A DNA stretch of 64,000 bases from an uncultured Bacteroides sp. (GCA_949300425.1 CASGED010000087.1:1-64000); one strand, 5' to 3'; shown: positions 22,489-32,539, counted from the first letter of the stretch. Notes: generated by a model from the sequence alone, not told the origin. Translations and numbers: made by a program.

Positions 22489-25400
22489 TTAGAATGTAAC
22501 GTCCACACCGAATGTCAACAGACGACTGAAGGGGAACGTGTTGTTAGACGCCTCACCGTTTTCGGGGTCGTAACCGTCTTTCACCTTGGTCCACTCCCAC
22601 AGGTCATCGCCCGAGAAATAGATTCTCAGCTTGCTTAGACCGGCCTTGGCAATCCACTGTTTGGGTAACGAGTAACCTACTACCAACGATTTCAGACGGA
22701 TGTACTTGTTGTCCTGTACGCTTTCGTCCACGTTGTTGTAGTTGAACTTGTTGAAGTTTTGGTCACGGGACATGATGGTATATTCCGCATTCGTGTTTTC
22801 CGGTGTCCAAGTCTTGCCCATCCATGTAGTAAGCTGTCCTGTATAGTTAGTGACCCAAGGAGCATACACATTACCTGTACGCAGAATATTCTGTTTGCCT
22901 ACACCTTGGAAGAAGGCTGAGAAATCAATACCTTTCCATTCCAGACCCAACTTGATACCGAACGTCAGGCGCGGAGCCATGTCGCCAGCGTAGTAGAGGT
23001 CGTCTGTTGTAATGGCACCGTCTCCATTGCGGTCAACGTAGCGACGGGCACCCGGACGCAGGCGGTTGGTACCAGTCTCTGCGGGAGCGGGCAGAATGTT
23101 GTTTGCCTTGGGACCTGTACGGTCAGCGTTCCAGTAATACATTTCGTAGTAAGCGTCCACTTCTTCCTGGCTTTGGAAGATTCCATCGGTCTGGTAAACA
23201 TAAAGGGCGTTCAGCGGTTTGCCTACCAAACGGTTTGTGTTCTTACCCGGATTAGGTTCGTTCTCGTTGTTGGTCAGTTCCAACAGTTCGGTGGAGGCAT
23301 CTGCCAAAGAAGCGCCGATGTTATATCTTACTTGGCCTATCTGGTCATTCCAATTCAACGCCAATTCCCAACCTTTCGTGCGGAGTTTACCGTTGTTAGT
23401 TTTGGGAGCGGAAGCACCCAAGATGGAAGGATAAACCACGTCGATGAACATACCGTCATTGGTCTTTACGAAGTAGTCGAACGAACCTCTCAAGCGGCTG
23501 TCCAATACGGCGAAGTCAACACCCGCATTGTGGCTGTGAATGGTTTCCCAGGTACGTTCGTCCGAGCGCATACCGTCTATCCACAATGAAGTGTGTTGGG
23601 TAGCGGTGGTGCCGAAGATGGTTGTACCCGTCTTGATGACAGAGAAACGTTCGTAGTTGTCGATACCGTTCACGTTACCGGTCTTACCATAATTGTAACG
23701 TATCTTCAAATCACTTAACCATTCCAAATCGTTCAGGAACTTCTCGCGTGACAGTCTCCAGAAACCGGAAACCGAGTAGAAGTTCTTCCAGCGTTGCTCC
23801 TTGGACAGTTTGGACGAACCGTCGCGGCGTGCCAACACTTCCACTGAATACTTGTCGTCATAAATGTAGTTCAAACGTCCCAAATAGGATACAAAACCCC
23901 AAGAGTTCTGGCCTCCACTGGCTGTTTTGTTGGCTCCGTCTATCCATACGTCCAAGTCAGTCAAGCCTGAACCTGGATAGAGCGGTCCGTTGGCACGTTC
24001 GCCTCTCACTTTTTTGTAAGTTTCCTGCTCGGCGGTCATACCCAGCATGGCTGAAACATTGTGTACATCGGCGAAGGTACGCTGATAGTTGGCGTAGCCT
24101 CCTAACGTTACGTTCTCCCATTTCTCCCATTCCTCATTCAGCGAGCCGGGTCCTTGCTTGTTGCCGGTAGGCGTGCCTACCCAGTCGTAGTACTGCACTT
24201 GGTTTTTGACTGTTTGCTTGTCGCGTCTCACCAACTTATAATTACCGGTAGCTGAGAACGACAGGCCTTTCACCCACTTGTCCAAATCCAACGTCACTTT
24301 ACCGCTGGCGCGGAAAGTGGTGAGTGAGTTCTTTACTTGTCCGCCTTGTGTCAAGCCGCCAATGGGGTTGCGGTTTCCGCTGAAGGTATCGTAAGCGTCC
24401 CCATTCTCGTTGTATATCGGCCAAAACCAAGGGTCGAACCAACCTGCGCCTACATCTGTGGAAGGCGAAGTGATGTCACGCTTCTCATACGACATGCCGG
24501 TCTCGAACTTTAGGAAGTCGTAGGCTTTATAGTCCATGTTCAGGCGGGCACTGTATTTCTTCTCGCCATCCTCTGCCACCTTCAACTGCGAATTAGCGTC
24601 CGAATAGCCCAATGAAGCATAGTAACCGAACTTCTTATCAGCGCCCGAAATGGTTACGGCATGACGGTGTGAAGTGGCCGAGCCGTATAAATAATCCTGC
24701 ATGTAAACATTGGGATCCCAACGTTCCACTTTGTCACCGTTCTGCAAAGTCAACACTTTTCCGGCTCTCATGGCGTTGAAAAGAGCTTCGCCACGGTACA
24801 CCATCGGGCTGCCGGTAGTGGGATCAATATCAGAAGCGTCCAATGTAGGACCGCCAAACGAATTGAATATCCACCAGTTGATGTTCTGGTGTATGGCTTC
24901 CGGAGTACTCAGGCTCGGGTTGGTGGCGGCAGCATCGTAGTACTGCGCTTCGTAGAACATGTCCAGCCACTCGCTGTTGGTGGCGAAAGGAGGTTGAATA
25001 CCGGTAATCGAACGGCTGATGGCGCCGCTGTACGAAACCTGCGCCTTGCCTTCCTTGCCTCTTTTGGTGGTAACCAATACGACACCGGAAGCGGAACGCG
25101 CACCGTAGATGGCGGCGGAAGCGTCCTTCAAGATGGAGATGTTCTCAATGTCGTTGGCGTTCATGGAGTTCAACTCGTCCAACGAACCGGATATACCGTC
25201 GATGATGACCAACGGGTCACTGTTTCCGTTGATGGACACGTCACCACGAATCTTCATGGATGCGCCTTCGTTACCGGGACGGCTGGAAGTACGGGTGATG
25301 ACCAAGCCCGGCACTTCACCCTGCAAGGCCACCGTGGCGTTCGTGATACCCTTGTTGCTGAAAGCCTCGTCACCTCTCACCTGCGTGATGGCGCTGGTCA

Positions 25401-25785
25401 GTGAAGCCTTTTTCTGTGTACCGTAACCTACTACAACCACTTCGTCCAACAATTCCGTGTCTTCCTCCAGCGTAATGTGGAGATCCGTCTGGTTGCCAAT
25501 CTTCACTTCCACTTCACGGTAGCCCACGAAGGAGATGTGGAGTGTACCCGATGCGTTGTTCAGGACAAACTTTCCATCAATGTCTGTTATCACACCGTTT
25601 ATCGTCCCTTTCACCATGACATTGGCGCCGATGACGGGTTCACCGTTTGTGTCAACTACCGTACCTCTTACGGTCTTGCCGTTTTGCTGCACGCTTTGTA
25701 CCGTTTCAACCGCTGCATGGACAGGACAGGCCGGCCAGGCGGCTGCCATACATAAAACGGCTACAGCTATAATCTTTTTTCTCAT
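22489..25785 (-). CDS. SusC-like TonB-dependent outer-membrane transporter
   Basis: A 1098-residue beta-barrel importer of oligosaccharides. In order: signal peptide (about 1-24), carboxypeptidase-like domain (about 38-110, GTVVDTNGEPVIGANVMVKG), the TonB-box region ELLDEVVVVGYGTQ, a plug domain (about 125-235, ending ISILKDASAAIYGARSASGV), then the 22-strand barrel, ending in Phe. It lacks the N-terminal STN domain that signals through a FecR anti-sigma factor, which is notable because an ECF sigma gene lies just upstream and no anti-sigma gene is present. Its order, after the surface glycan-binding gene, is the reverse of the usual susC-susD-SGBP arrangement. Confidence 0.96.
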   Translation of the reverse strand: MRKKIIAVAVLCMAAAWPACPVHAAVETVQSVQQNGKTVRGTVVDTNGEPVIGANVMVKGTINGVITDIDGKFVLNNASGTLHISFVGYREVEVKIGNQTDLHITLEEDTELLDEVVVVGYGTQKKASLTSAITQVRGDEAFSNKGITNATVALQGEVPGLVITRTSSRPGNEGASMKIRGDVSINGNSDPLVIIDGISGSLDELNSMNANDIENISILKDASAAIYGARSASGVVLVTTKRGKEGKAQVSYSGAISRSITGIQPPFATNSEWLDMFYEAQYYDAAATNPSLSTPEAIHQNINWWIFNSFGGPTLDASDIDPTTGSPMVYRGEALFNAMRAGKVLTLQNGDKVERWDPNVYMQDYLYGSATSHRHAVTISGADKKFGYYASLGYSDANSQLKVAEDGEKKYSARLNMDYKAYDFLKFETGMSYEKRDITSPSTDVGAGWFDPWFWPIYNENGDAYDTFSGNRNPIGGLTQGGQVKNSLTTFRASGKVTLDLDKWVKGLSFSATGNYKLVRRDKQTVKNQVQYYDWVGTPTGNKQGPGSLNEEWEKWENVTLGGYANYQRTFADVHNVSAMLGMTAEQETYKKVRGERANGPLYPGSGLTDLDVWIDGANKTASGGQNSWGFVSYLGRLNYIYDDKYSVEVLARRDGSSKLSKEQRWKNFYSVSGFWRLSREKFLNDLEWLSDLKIRYNYGKTGNVNGIDNYERFSVIKTGTTIFGTTATQHTSLWIDGMRSDERTWETIHSHNAGVDFAVLDSRLRGSFDYFVKTNDGMFIDVVYPSILGASAPKTNNGKLRTKGWELALNWNDQIGQVRYNIGASLADASTELLELTNNENEPNPGKNTNRLVGKPLNALYVYQTDGIFQSQEEVDAYYEMYYWNADRTGPKANNILPAPAETGTNRLRPGARRYVDRNGDGAITTDDLYYAGDMAPRLTFGIKLGLEWKGIDFSAFFQGVGKQNILRTGNVYAPWVTNYTGQLTTWMGKTWTPENTNAEYTIMSRDQNFNKFNYNNVDESVQDNKYIRLKSLVVGYSLPKQWIAKAGLSKLRIYFSGDDLWEWTKVKDGYDPENGEASNNTFPFSRLLTFGVDVTF

Positions 25786-25828
25786 GATATAAACAATTTT
25801 TCTTTTAGTATCCAGTTTGTATTAGATT

Positions 25829-27082
25829 TTATTCTTCCGCTCCGTACACATTCAAGTCTGCCAGCATGGCTTGCGAACCTGTTCCTTTGTGCTCGGTTCC
25901 GAAGTATACCTTGATGTAACGGGCTTTGGGTGTCGTAGACAATCCACAGGTTTGAGGCGTGTCTATGTTGGGATCGAACGGGAACGAACCATGGTCTGTC
26001 CAAGCCCAGTTGTCCGGATTGCTCGGATCGCTTGCTCCAGCTTCTGTACATGTGTAGATGTGTTGTCCGGTCTGTCCGCGGGCATCTCCCTGTCGGCGGG
26101 TAAATTCTACGCTGGCTATGGTCACTTCGCGTCCCATGTCCAGGATGAACCAATGCGGGTAATTCGTAGCCACCTTCCACGAAGCGTGCCAATAGGTGTT
26201 CAAGCTGCTGTCAATCATGGACACTACACGTCCGTTCTTCAGCCCGTCTTTGTCGCCTTCGCCTTGGGCTTCTTGCGAACTGTAGCCTATTGTGCCGTCA
26301 TTTGAATTCTCTACATAGCCGGGGAACGACCACAAGGTGCGGTCAATCTTCACGGCAGGCAGCGGAGTTACGTTTTGCTGGATAGGAGCCGATGCGTTCT
26401 CATATTCGTCCTGGGCGGTCAGCGAGATGACGCATTCGCCTTCCAGGAATTCATTGTTCGCGTCCACCAGCATCACTAATTGCGAACCTTCCGAATTGGC
26501 GGGAACGTTGAAACGCGCGCTTCCGGACTTACCTTCATCGCTGGCTTGGTAATACTCCAAGGCAATGACTACTTCCGTGGCAAAGTCATTTTTATAGTTC
26601 ACCAAGGCACCGCCTAACACCGGTTCCACGGTAATGGTGTTCACCACTTCCAGGAATGCGGGGGTGTCCGGAGTACCTGTGACTTCCACGGCTCCCGCAT
26701 TGTTTCCTTTCACAGAGCAGGCATACAGCAGGAATGTCTGTGTATCCGTGTTGGCAAAACCTTTTACGGTAGCGGTCGGTTCTTTGTCTTTGGCTACCAT
26801 CATGTACTGCTCTTCCCCTTTGGAATTCGTATATACGATTTTCGTATACATGAAACTGGGACTTGTAGGATTCGTCCAACTCAAAGTTACTTCACCCGGA
26901 CCGGAAACGGCTTTGACATCGGTCACCTGTTCAGGAGCCGTGTCATCCACTTCAATTCGTCCTTCCGCATCGTCGCATGAAGTTCCCAACATGCAGGCGC
27001 AAGCAACTGCCATCGCCCAAACTGTCTTTTTCAGCGATGACCATCTCAAGAAGTCTTTTTTCTTTAGAAAATCATTCTCCAT
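25829..27082 (-). CDS. Surface glycan-binding lipoprotein (DUF4959/DUF5000-like)
   Basis: About 417 residues from the chosen start MENDFLKKKD; an upstream Met at 27142 is possible but would give a longer charged leader. Lipobox LGTSC precedes CDDAEGRIEVDD. A fibronectin-III-like domain (about 50-130), a second beta domain, and a C-terminal discoidin (F5/8 type C) domain (about 275-415, with YWHASWK, HWFILDMG and ARYIKVYFG) follow. This layout is that of surface glycan-binding proteins encoded with SusC/SusD; the discoidin domain would contact sugar. It is the first gene after the sigma factor and 43 bases before susC. Confidence 0.82.
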   Translation of the reverse strand: MENDFLKKKDFLRWSSLKKTVWAMAVACACMLGTSCDDAEGRIEVDDTAPEQVTDVKAVSGPGEVTLSWTNPTSPSFMYTKIVYTNSKGEEQYMMVAKDKEPTATVKGFANTDTQTFLLYACSVKGNNAGAVEVTGTPDTPAFLEVVNTITVEPVLGGALVNYKNDFATEVVIALEYYQASDEGKSGSARFNVPANSEGSQLVMLVDANNEFLEGECVISLTAQDEYENASAPIQQNVTPLPAVKIDRTLWSFPGYVENSNDGTIGYSSQEAQGEGDKDGLKNGRVVSMIDSSLNTYWHASWKVATNYPHWFILDMGREVTIASVEFTRRQGDARGQTGQHIYTCTEAGASDPSNPDNWAWTDHGSFPFDPNIDTPQTCGLSTTPKARYIKVYFGTEHKGTGSQAMLADLNVYGAEE

Positions 27083-27160
27083 AATGTTAAACTTTAAAAT
27101 TAATAAATTACTTATATATCGATAATACCTATTAGTTTCCACACCATTTATAATTATATA

Positions 27161-27676
27161 TTATATGCATTGCCGCATGTACTCACGCACTTCCTTGCGT
27201 CCTCTGAACAAATGGTTCTCCACAGTTCGTAGTGAAAGATTCAGCGTAGCAGCTATCTCGGCGGTCGAACGGTCTTCATAACGACTCATACAATAGACTT
27301 TACGTCGTTGTTCAGGCAAAGCGATGACCTTCATCCATTCGTGTGCCTGAAGGTCACGAGTGATAACATGAGTTTCTGTATCACTAGTCGTGGCCTCCTG
27401 CATATCATATATATAAGAGGTAATCTCCTGGCGTTTGTAGTAACGGCGCAAGTAATCTATTATCAGATTCCGGGCAATGGTAAAAATGAAGTCTTTGGCC
27501 GTCTTTTCCCGAAGCATCTGTCCGCATTCCATCAGGCGCAGAAAAACATCTTGCGCCAGGTCATCGGCATCATCCGCCTCATTGATGCGGCTGCGGATGT
27601 AGCGGCGGACCTGTTCGTGATAGGTTTTATAAGAGGAGGCTATCAAGTGGTAAGTTGTCTGACTGATGTCTTCCAT
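27161..27676 (-). CDS. ECF-type RNA polymerase sigma-70 factor
   Basis: A 171-residue sigma factor with region 2 (about 15-85, including DADDLAQDVFLRLME and TIARNLIIDYLRR) and region 4 (about 110-165, with STAEIAATLNLSLRTVENHL as helix-turn-helix). In Bacteroides, ECF factors next to susC usually work with a FecR-type anti-sigma protein. None is encoded here and SusC has no STN domain, so control must be by other means, perhaps the sigma gene's own promoter or the AraC-type sensor upstream. The 78-base AT-rich gap to the downstream lipoprotein gene contains GGAAAC (27135-27140, minus strand), resembling an ECF -35 element. Confidence 0.92.
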   Translation of the reverse strand: MEDISQTTYHLIASSYKTYHEQVRRYIRSRINEADDADDLAQDVFLRLMECGQMLREKTAKDFIFTIARNLIIDYLRRYYKRQEITSYIYDMQEATTSDTETHVITRDLQAHEWMKVIALPEQRRKVYCMSRYEDRSTAEIAATLNLSLRTVENHLFRGRKEVREYMRQCI

Positions 27677-28034
27677 GGTTCTCCTTTGTACTAAAATTAC
27701 ACGTTTATGAATTCAATTGCTATTTGTTTCTCACACCACAAAGGTAGAAACGTATTTTAAAATAGCGTGTACAAATTCCCATGGACTTATCTCAACTCAT
27801 TAGGGCAGACTTAATAATCCATAAATTACTAATTATTAGATGATTACAAAACAATTTGAAAGGTTTCAAATAATAATTTGAGACTTCAATGACAGCACTT
27901 CACGCCTTTTGAGAGTCCTAAATTATTAGATGAGACGAAGGAAGGGAATTATCATTTCACTTTCTACACTTACTACGTGGGAACACTTGCATCCAATCTT
28001 TTGTTTAATTGGAATAAATCGTTATCCTTGCCAG
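27677..28034. other. 358-base AT-rich intergenic region
   Basis: A minus-strand -7 box TACCTTTG (27739-27746) lies about 63 bases upstream of the sigma gene; a TTTG at 27772-27775 is 25 bases away, too far for a standard -33 element. The 13-base direct repeat AATTATTAGATGA occurs twice, about 90 bases apart, near 27830 and 27920. No gene is seen. Confidence 0.5.
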
Positions 28035-29579
28035 TTATTCCACCAGCCACTTCTCAATGTTCCGAGTCGTGGCACTGAAGTTTACTCCTATCTTATATAC
28101 CTTCCTTCTGTCAGTGCGGAACGGCATTGTGTATTGCTTTTCCTCAATCTGTCGAAGTGCTTCCTCGGCCGTTCCTTCCAGCTTGAACTCCATAACGTAG
28201 ACAAATCTGTCCGTCTGTAGCACCAGATCAATGCGTCCTTGTGCGGTGTGGTATTCCGCCTTCACATAGAATCCGATAAGCTTGAATACGATGAAGAGCA
28301 CGTTCTGATAGTGCAATTCCCGTTCCCGCACCAGTTCGTAGGGCGTATCCGCAAAGAATGATTGCAGCCGTTTGAAGAATGCGTTGATGTCTCCTCTTCG
28401 TATTTCCTGCACAAACTGTTTAATGGCGGACTGCGATTCGATAGTATCTACGTTGGCATACCACGGCAGCAGGAAATTCATGAACCCTTCCTCCACTTCT
28501 TTGTTCGGGAATCCTAATGTATAGAGTTTGAACGTTTTGTCATAGCTCTTTAGGGTGAGATAGCCGCTTTGGTAAATGACCGGAATCGGCTGGTCATCTC
28601 CCAATACATTGTTCAGCACATCTGCCGATGTCTCAACCTGCGTCAATTTTTCCAGTTCATAATGACTCTGTTTCAGCAGCTCCACGAGATAGGTGGGTGT
28701 TCCAGTTTCAAACCAGTAGCTTTCAAAGTCCAGATTTTTAAATGTGTTCAGCAAACTGAAGGGATTATAAATTCCCTCCGTGTCAGGTACGAAGTGATAT
28801 CCGTCATAACGTTCTTTCAGTGTGTTACATACTTTCTCATAAGTCATCTCCTGCGCCTCTCCTAATTCATGCAACTCATTTTCAAAATTGTCATGAATTT
28901 CTTGCTCCGTGATACCGCATAACGCGACATAACGTTTATTCATTGAGATGTCTTCCAAGTTGTTCAAATCACTGAACACACTTACTTTCCCGAACTTTGT
29001 CACACCCGTCAGCATGGCGAATCGGATACAGCGGTCCATCGTTTTCAGCACTCCGTAGAAAGCCTTCAAGGTATTCCGATAATCCTCCATCAGACTCTTG
29101 TTCCCGATTGTTTGCAGGAGTGGCTTGTCATATTCATCCACTAAAATGACAACTGGCAGTCCCGTAGTGTCATAAGCTCTCCGGATCAGATGAGCGAAAC
29201 GTTCTTCCGGTGCACGGTCTTTCTTTTCGTCACCGTATACCGTTTCCCAGTTTTCCAGATGCTGGTTTAGGATGGCTATCAGCGAGGCCTCATTCTCGTA
29301 TTTCCGTGCGTTCAAGTCCAGGTGAAACACCGGATACGCCTTCCATTCCTTCTCCAGCTTCTCCATGGCCAGTCCCTTGAACAGCTCTTTCTTGCCGGAA
29401 AAATACGCTTCCAGCGTGGATATGAGCAGACTTTTCCCGAAACGCCGCGGTCGGCTTAGGAAGTAGTAAACCCCTTCCTTTACAAGCCGGTACACTAAGT
29501 CGGTTTTATCTATATAGAGGAAACCGCCTCGCCGAAGTTTCTCAAAATCTTGAACGCCTATCGGATACAGCATAATCAC
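28035..29579 (-). CDS. AAA-ATPase-like protein with PD-(D/E)XK nuclease-like domain
   Basis: A 514-residue member of a family abundant in Bacteroidetes. The N-terminal AAA-ATPase-like domain has YPIGVQDFEKLR and LYIDKT, a Walker A-like SRPRRFGKSLL (about 42-52) and Walker B VVILVDEYDKPLL. The C-terminal domain carries the PD-(D/E)XK signature as GRIDLVLQ and YVMEFKLEG. The biological role is unknown; members are often treated as selfish or defence-like genes, but this is not shown. It sits between the sensor-regulator and the sigma factor inside the PUL without an obvious link to glycan use. An N-terminal fragment of the same family lies at 20152-20286. Confidence 0.88.
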   Translation of the reverse strand: MIMLYPIGVQDFEKLRRGGFLYIDKTDLVYRLVKEGVYYFLSRPRRFGKSLLISTLEAYFSGKKELFKGLAMEKLEKEWKAYPVFHLDLNARKYENEASLIAILNQHLENWETVYGDEKKDRAPEERFAHLIRRAYDTTGLPVVILVDEYDKPLLQTIGNKSLMEDYRNTLKAFYGVLKTMDRCIRFAMLTGVTKFGKVSVFSDLNNLEDISMNKRYVALCGITEQEIHDNFENELHELGEAQEMTYEKVCNTLKERYDGYHFVPDTEGIYNPFSLLNTFKNLDFESYWFETGTPTYLVELLKQSHYELEKLTQVETSADVLNNVLGDDQPIPVIYQSGYLTLKSYDKTFKLYTLGFPNKEVEEGFMNFLLPWYANVDTIESQSAIKQFVQEIRRGDINAFFKRLQSFFADTPYELVRERELHYQNVLFIVFKLIGFYVKAEYHTAQGRIDLVLQTDRFVYVMEFKLEGTAEEALRQIEEKQYTMPFRTDRRKVYKIGVNFSATTRNIEKWLVE

Positions 29580-29660
29580 ATCATTTTAGTTTTCAAAGAC
29601 AAAGTTAAGGATTTTGCAGTAAAAATCAATATCTTCTTTCGCGAATGATCAATTCTCATT

Positions 29661-32474
29661 TCACTTTCCAAGACTATGAATATACTCACTGGGCGTAATG
29701 CCGGTAGCCTTTTTGAAAGAGCGGAAAAAAGAGGCGCGCGAACTGAAACCGCATAATTCCGATAAAGCACTGAGCGTATAACGGGCGTACTTGTCCATCT
29801 GTGCCAAACGTTTGAACTCCGCTATACGATAATCGTTCACATAGTCGTAGTAATTACGCTCCAAATGCTGATTGAACACATAGGACAACGCATGAGGACT
29901 GGTTCCGATGGCTACAGCCAAGTCCGCAATCTTCAAGTTCGGATTCTTATAAGGTTTGTCCTTATCCATCAGGCGTTCCAACCGCTCAAGCAAGCGTTTA
30001 CATTCTTCGGGAGAAACTTTATTGGTCTTGTATTTGGATTCGGAAAGGCTCGGTTCCGGTTCTTCCTCAGTAACGTGTTCGGTGATGGAAGCATGGGCAA
30101 GTAGAGCAGGCTCTACGACTTCTGGAATGGTTTTCGCACCGGCATGTCTACGTTTCCGGTAATAATAATAACATCCAGACGAGAGCAACGCCAGCAGACA
30201 CACGCACCAAGCCATAGCTGGAGAGAAGCGGGAAGCGATATCTATTGCCAAGAGAGTTTCCGAAGCGGGCTGTCCCATACGTCTTACCCGAAAAACATAC
30301 GTCCCCGAAGGCAGATTGAAGTAAGTAATCGTGGACTTGCCCGTGAGCAAGCGCCATGATTCATCGTACCCGTCCAACTTATATTCGTAAGTCATGACAT
30401 CCGGTGAAGTATAAGAAAAATCGGACATGCGAAAAGTGACGTTCTTCTCCGATGCCTTCAACTGAATTTGTGCCATGGCTTTCGTCGTTTGGCATGAATG
30501 AATTTCCGGATGCTCGCCACCATTGACCAATACATCCGTTATCCGAACGGGATAGGAGTCTACAGATTGCTGCTCACCAAACCGCCGCATGTCAAGAAAC
30601 AATAATCCCTCGGTATTACCAAACCATAAGTTTCCTTCCGCATCGCACACCGGCGGACAAAGCGTGAACGTAGGACTGGGAATACCATCCGCAAAGTCGT
30701 AGAATTCAAAATTCTCCTGTTTATCGTAATGAAACAAACCATTGTTAGTGCCTATCCATAGTTTCGTGTCAGCATCCTCTATGATAAAAAGGCCGTCACG
30801 CCCTTCCAATGGTGTACCTGGCTGAATGCGATGAAAATGGTGCATAGACAAATCGGAGAAGAACAACGCACCTTTGTCCGGAAAAAAATAAAGCCGATGA
30901 GCGGAATCCTCATAGATAACACGAATTTTCTCCCCATGAATAAAACCTTCCGGAAAAACATCTGTACGCAACTGGCGTGAAGAAGGATCCCACAGACAAA
31001 GACCGTTCTCCGTACAAATCCATCCTTTCCCCGTAGAATCGAAAAACACCTCGTAGACATTACCTGAAGGCAGTTTGGAATCAGCCGAAGTATAACGTGC
31101 CAGCAACTTCCCATCGTGATAACGGAACAAGCCCATTGAAGTACCTATCCATAAGGTATGTTCCGCATCTTCCGCCATACAGAAAATGTGCCCTGTCCGG
31201 AATGGTTCCGCTGGAGAGAAGTCCGTCATACGCAAGGTCACGGGGTCTATTACATACATGCCGCCTCCATACGTCCCTATCAGGTAATTGCCTTCGAAAC
31301 GATAGATGCAGAACACCATGTCGGAGCGCATCTGAGGCATGTCAAATTTCTTAAAAGTCCCCTTAGCTTCATTAATATAAAACAAGCCACTCCGCGCACC
31401 TATCAGTTTCTCATCGCCATAAATGAAGAATGCACGTATAGGCATATCTTTCGAGTTGAAATAGGGAGGATACGCATAGACGCTGAAAGTGTCACCTTGA
31501 AACAAGGTATAATCCAAGCCCGCCTGATAGAAACCGACCCATACGATACCCTCACGGTCCACCATCAACGAATAGACAGAATTGGAGCGAAGACTTTCGT
31601 TGTTTCCCGCCTCATGCTTCATGGAGTATAGGATGGTGTCATCCGTCGTATCTATGACATGTACCCCGTTACCGTCCGTCCCCACATACAACGTATGCTT
31701 GCCATCGCTTCTCAACACTTTTATGACGTTGCATCCTACGTCAACATAGGACGTAAAGCGCTTTGTCACAATATCGAAGCAAACGATTCCACGGTCCATT
31801 GTTCCCAAATAGAGTTTATCCCCTATTCGTACAGTACAGGTAAACTGACAGGCATGCTCCCCTTCCATCTCGTTATGCCATCGTTGCAGGGAATCGTCTT
31901 TCAGATTCATGACACATAGTCCGTCGGAGGTAGCCATCCAGAGGCGCTCTGTTTCCTCCAAGGCCATGCATACTACGGCATTGGAAGGTGAAATACTGTT
32001 GGTTCCCAATTGAATATGCCGGAATTTACCCGCCCGGTAAATATACAGTCCATGGTCGGTGCCTATATAAAGCGTCTCCCGCCCATCGTACAACAAGGAA
32101 CGCACCGGACAATTTATCACATCGGGCACCACTCGTTCAAGCACATCTTCCTGCCGGTTGAGCCTCCAAAGTCCCGTGCCGGTGCCTACCCACAATTGTC
32201 CTCCAGCCGTACCGGCAATGGTCTCCACATACTTCAGCCGCTCATCACTGCCTGTTATGGGGTAATGCTTCAGGTAAACGCCATCGAACCGTTCCACCGA
32301 ACCGGATGTTCCTATCCACACAAAGCCTAAGGAATCCTTATAGAAAGCGCTCACCGTCAAGTTGGTCAATCCGTCCGAGGCCGTCAGGCTTCGCAAGACA
32401 CGTGTCTTCGCCTGCAAACAGAGAGCCGCGAGCATTATTAGAAGGAAGGAAATATATCTTGGTTTGTTTTTCAT
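29661..32474 (-). CDS. Transmembrane sensor fused to AraC-type regulator, no kinase
   Basis: About 937 residues from the chosen start MKNKPRYISF (signal peptide or membrane anchor). The periplasmic part is a two-bladed-disc beta-propeller of regulator repeats (about 20-640, repeated LWIGT-x-x-GL), followed by a Y_Y_Y domain (about 665-740, with YEYKLDGYDESW). One transmembrane segment (about 755-772, AMAWCVCLLALLSSGCYYYY) leads through a charged linker to a C-terminal AraC/HTH_18 domain (last 95 residues, ending ATGITPSEYIHSLG). Hybrid two-component PUL regulators have histidine kinase and receiver domains between these parts and are about 1350 residues; both are absent here. It is likely a one-component membrane-bound activator of this PUL that binds an oligosaccharide in the periplasm. 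Confidence 0.88.
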   Translation of the reverse strand: MKNKPRYISFLLIMLAALCLQAKTRVLRSLTASDGLTNLTVSAFYKDSLGFVWIGTSGSVERFDGVYLKHYPITGSDERLKYVETIAGTAGGQLWVGTGTGLWRLNRQEDVLERVVPDVINCPVRSLLYDGRETLYIGTDHGLYIYRAGKFRHIQLGTNSISPSNAVVCMALEETERLWMATSDGLCVMNLKDDSLQRWHNEMEGEHACQFTCTVRIGDKLYLGTMDRGIVCFDIVTKRFTSYVDVGCNVIKVLRSDGKHTLYVGTDGNGVHVIDTTDDTILYSMKHEAGNNESLRSNSVYSLMVDREGIVWVGFYQAGLDYTLFQGDTFSVYAYPPYFNSKDMPIRAFFIYGDEKLIGARSGLFYINEAKGTFKKFDMPQMRSDMVFCIYRFEGNYLIGTYGGGMYVIDPVTLRMTDFSPAEPFRTGHIFCMAEDAEHTLWIGTSMGLFRYHDGKLLARYTSADSKLPSGNVYEVFFDSTGKGWICTENGLCLWDPSSRQLRTDVFPEGFIHGEKIRVIYEDSAHRLYFFPDKGALFFSDLSMHHFHRIQPGTPLEGRDGLFIIEDADTKLWIGTNNGLFHYDKQENFEFYDFADGIPSPTFTLCPPVCDAEGNLWFGNTEGLLFLDMRRFGEQQSVDSYPVRITDVLVNGGEHPEIHSCQTTKAMAQIQLKASEKNVTFRMSDFSYTSPDVMTYEYKLDGYDESWRLLTGKSTITYFNLPSGTYVFRVRRMGQPASETLLAIDIASRFSPAMAWCVCLLALLSSGCYYYYRKRRHAGAKTIPEVVEPALLAHASITEHVTEEEPEPSLSESKYKTNKVSPEECKRLLERLERLMDKDKPYKNPNLKIADLAVAIGTSPHALSYVFNQHLERNYYDYVNDYRIAEFKRLAQMDKYARYTLSALSELCGFSSRASFFRSFKKATGITPSEYIHSLGK

Positions 32475-32492
32475 ATTTACGTATTTGATGCG

Positions 32493-32523
32493 CAAATATA
32501 ACGAAAAATCAATATTTCCCCAA
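32493..32523 (-). promoter_or_regulatory. Promoter of the sensor-regulator gene
   Basis: Minus strand TATATTTG (32493-32500) and TTG (32521-32523) with a 20-base spacer. The -7 box is 19 bases upstream of the chosen start codon, which supports that start over one at 32495. Confidence 0.65.
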
Positions 32524-32539
32524 TAATTCCAAGGATTTT

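Noticed and set aside
28035-29579. AAA-ATPase-like gene as a transposase or PUL regulator
   Set aside because: No DDE or recombinase motif and no terminal repeats were seen, and it has no sensor or DNA-binding domain; only the ATPase and nuclease-like motifs can be supported.
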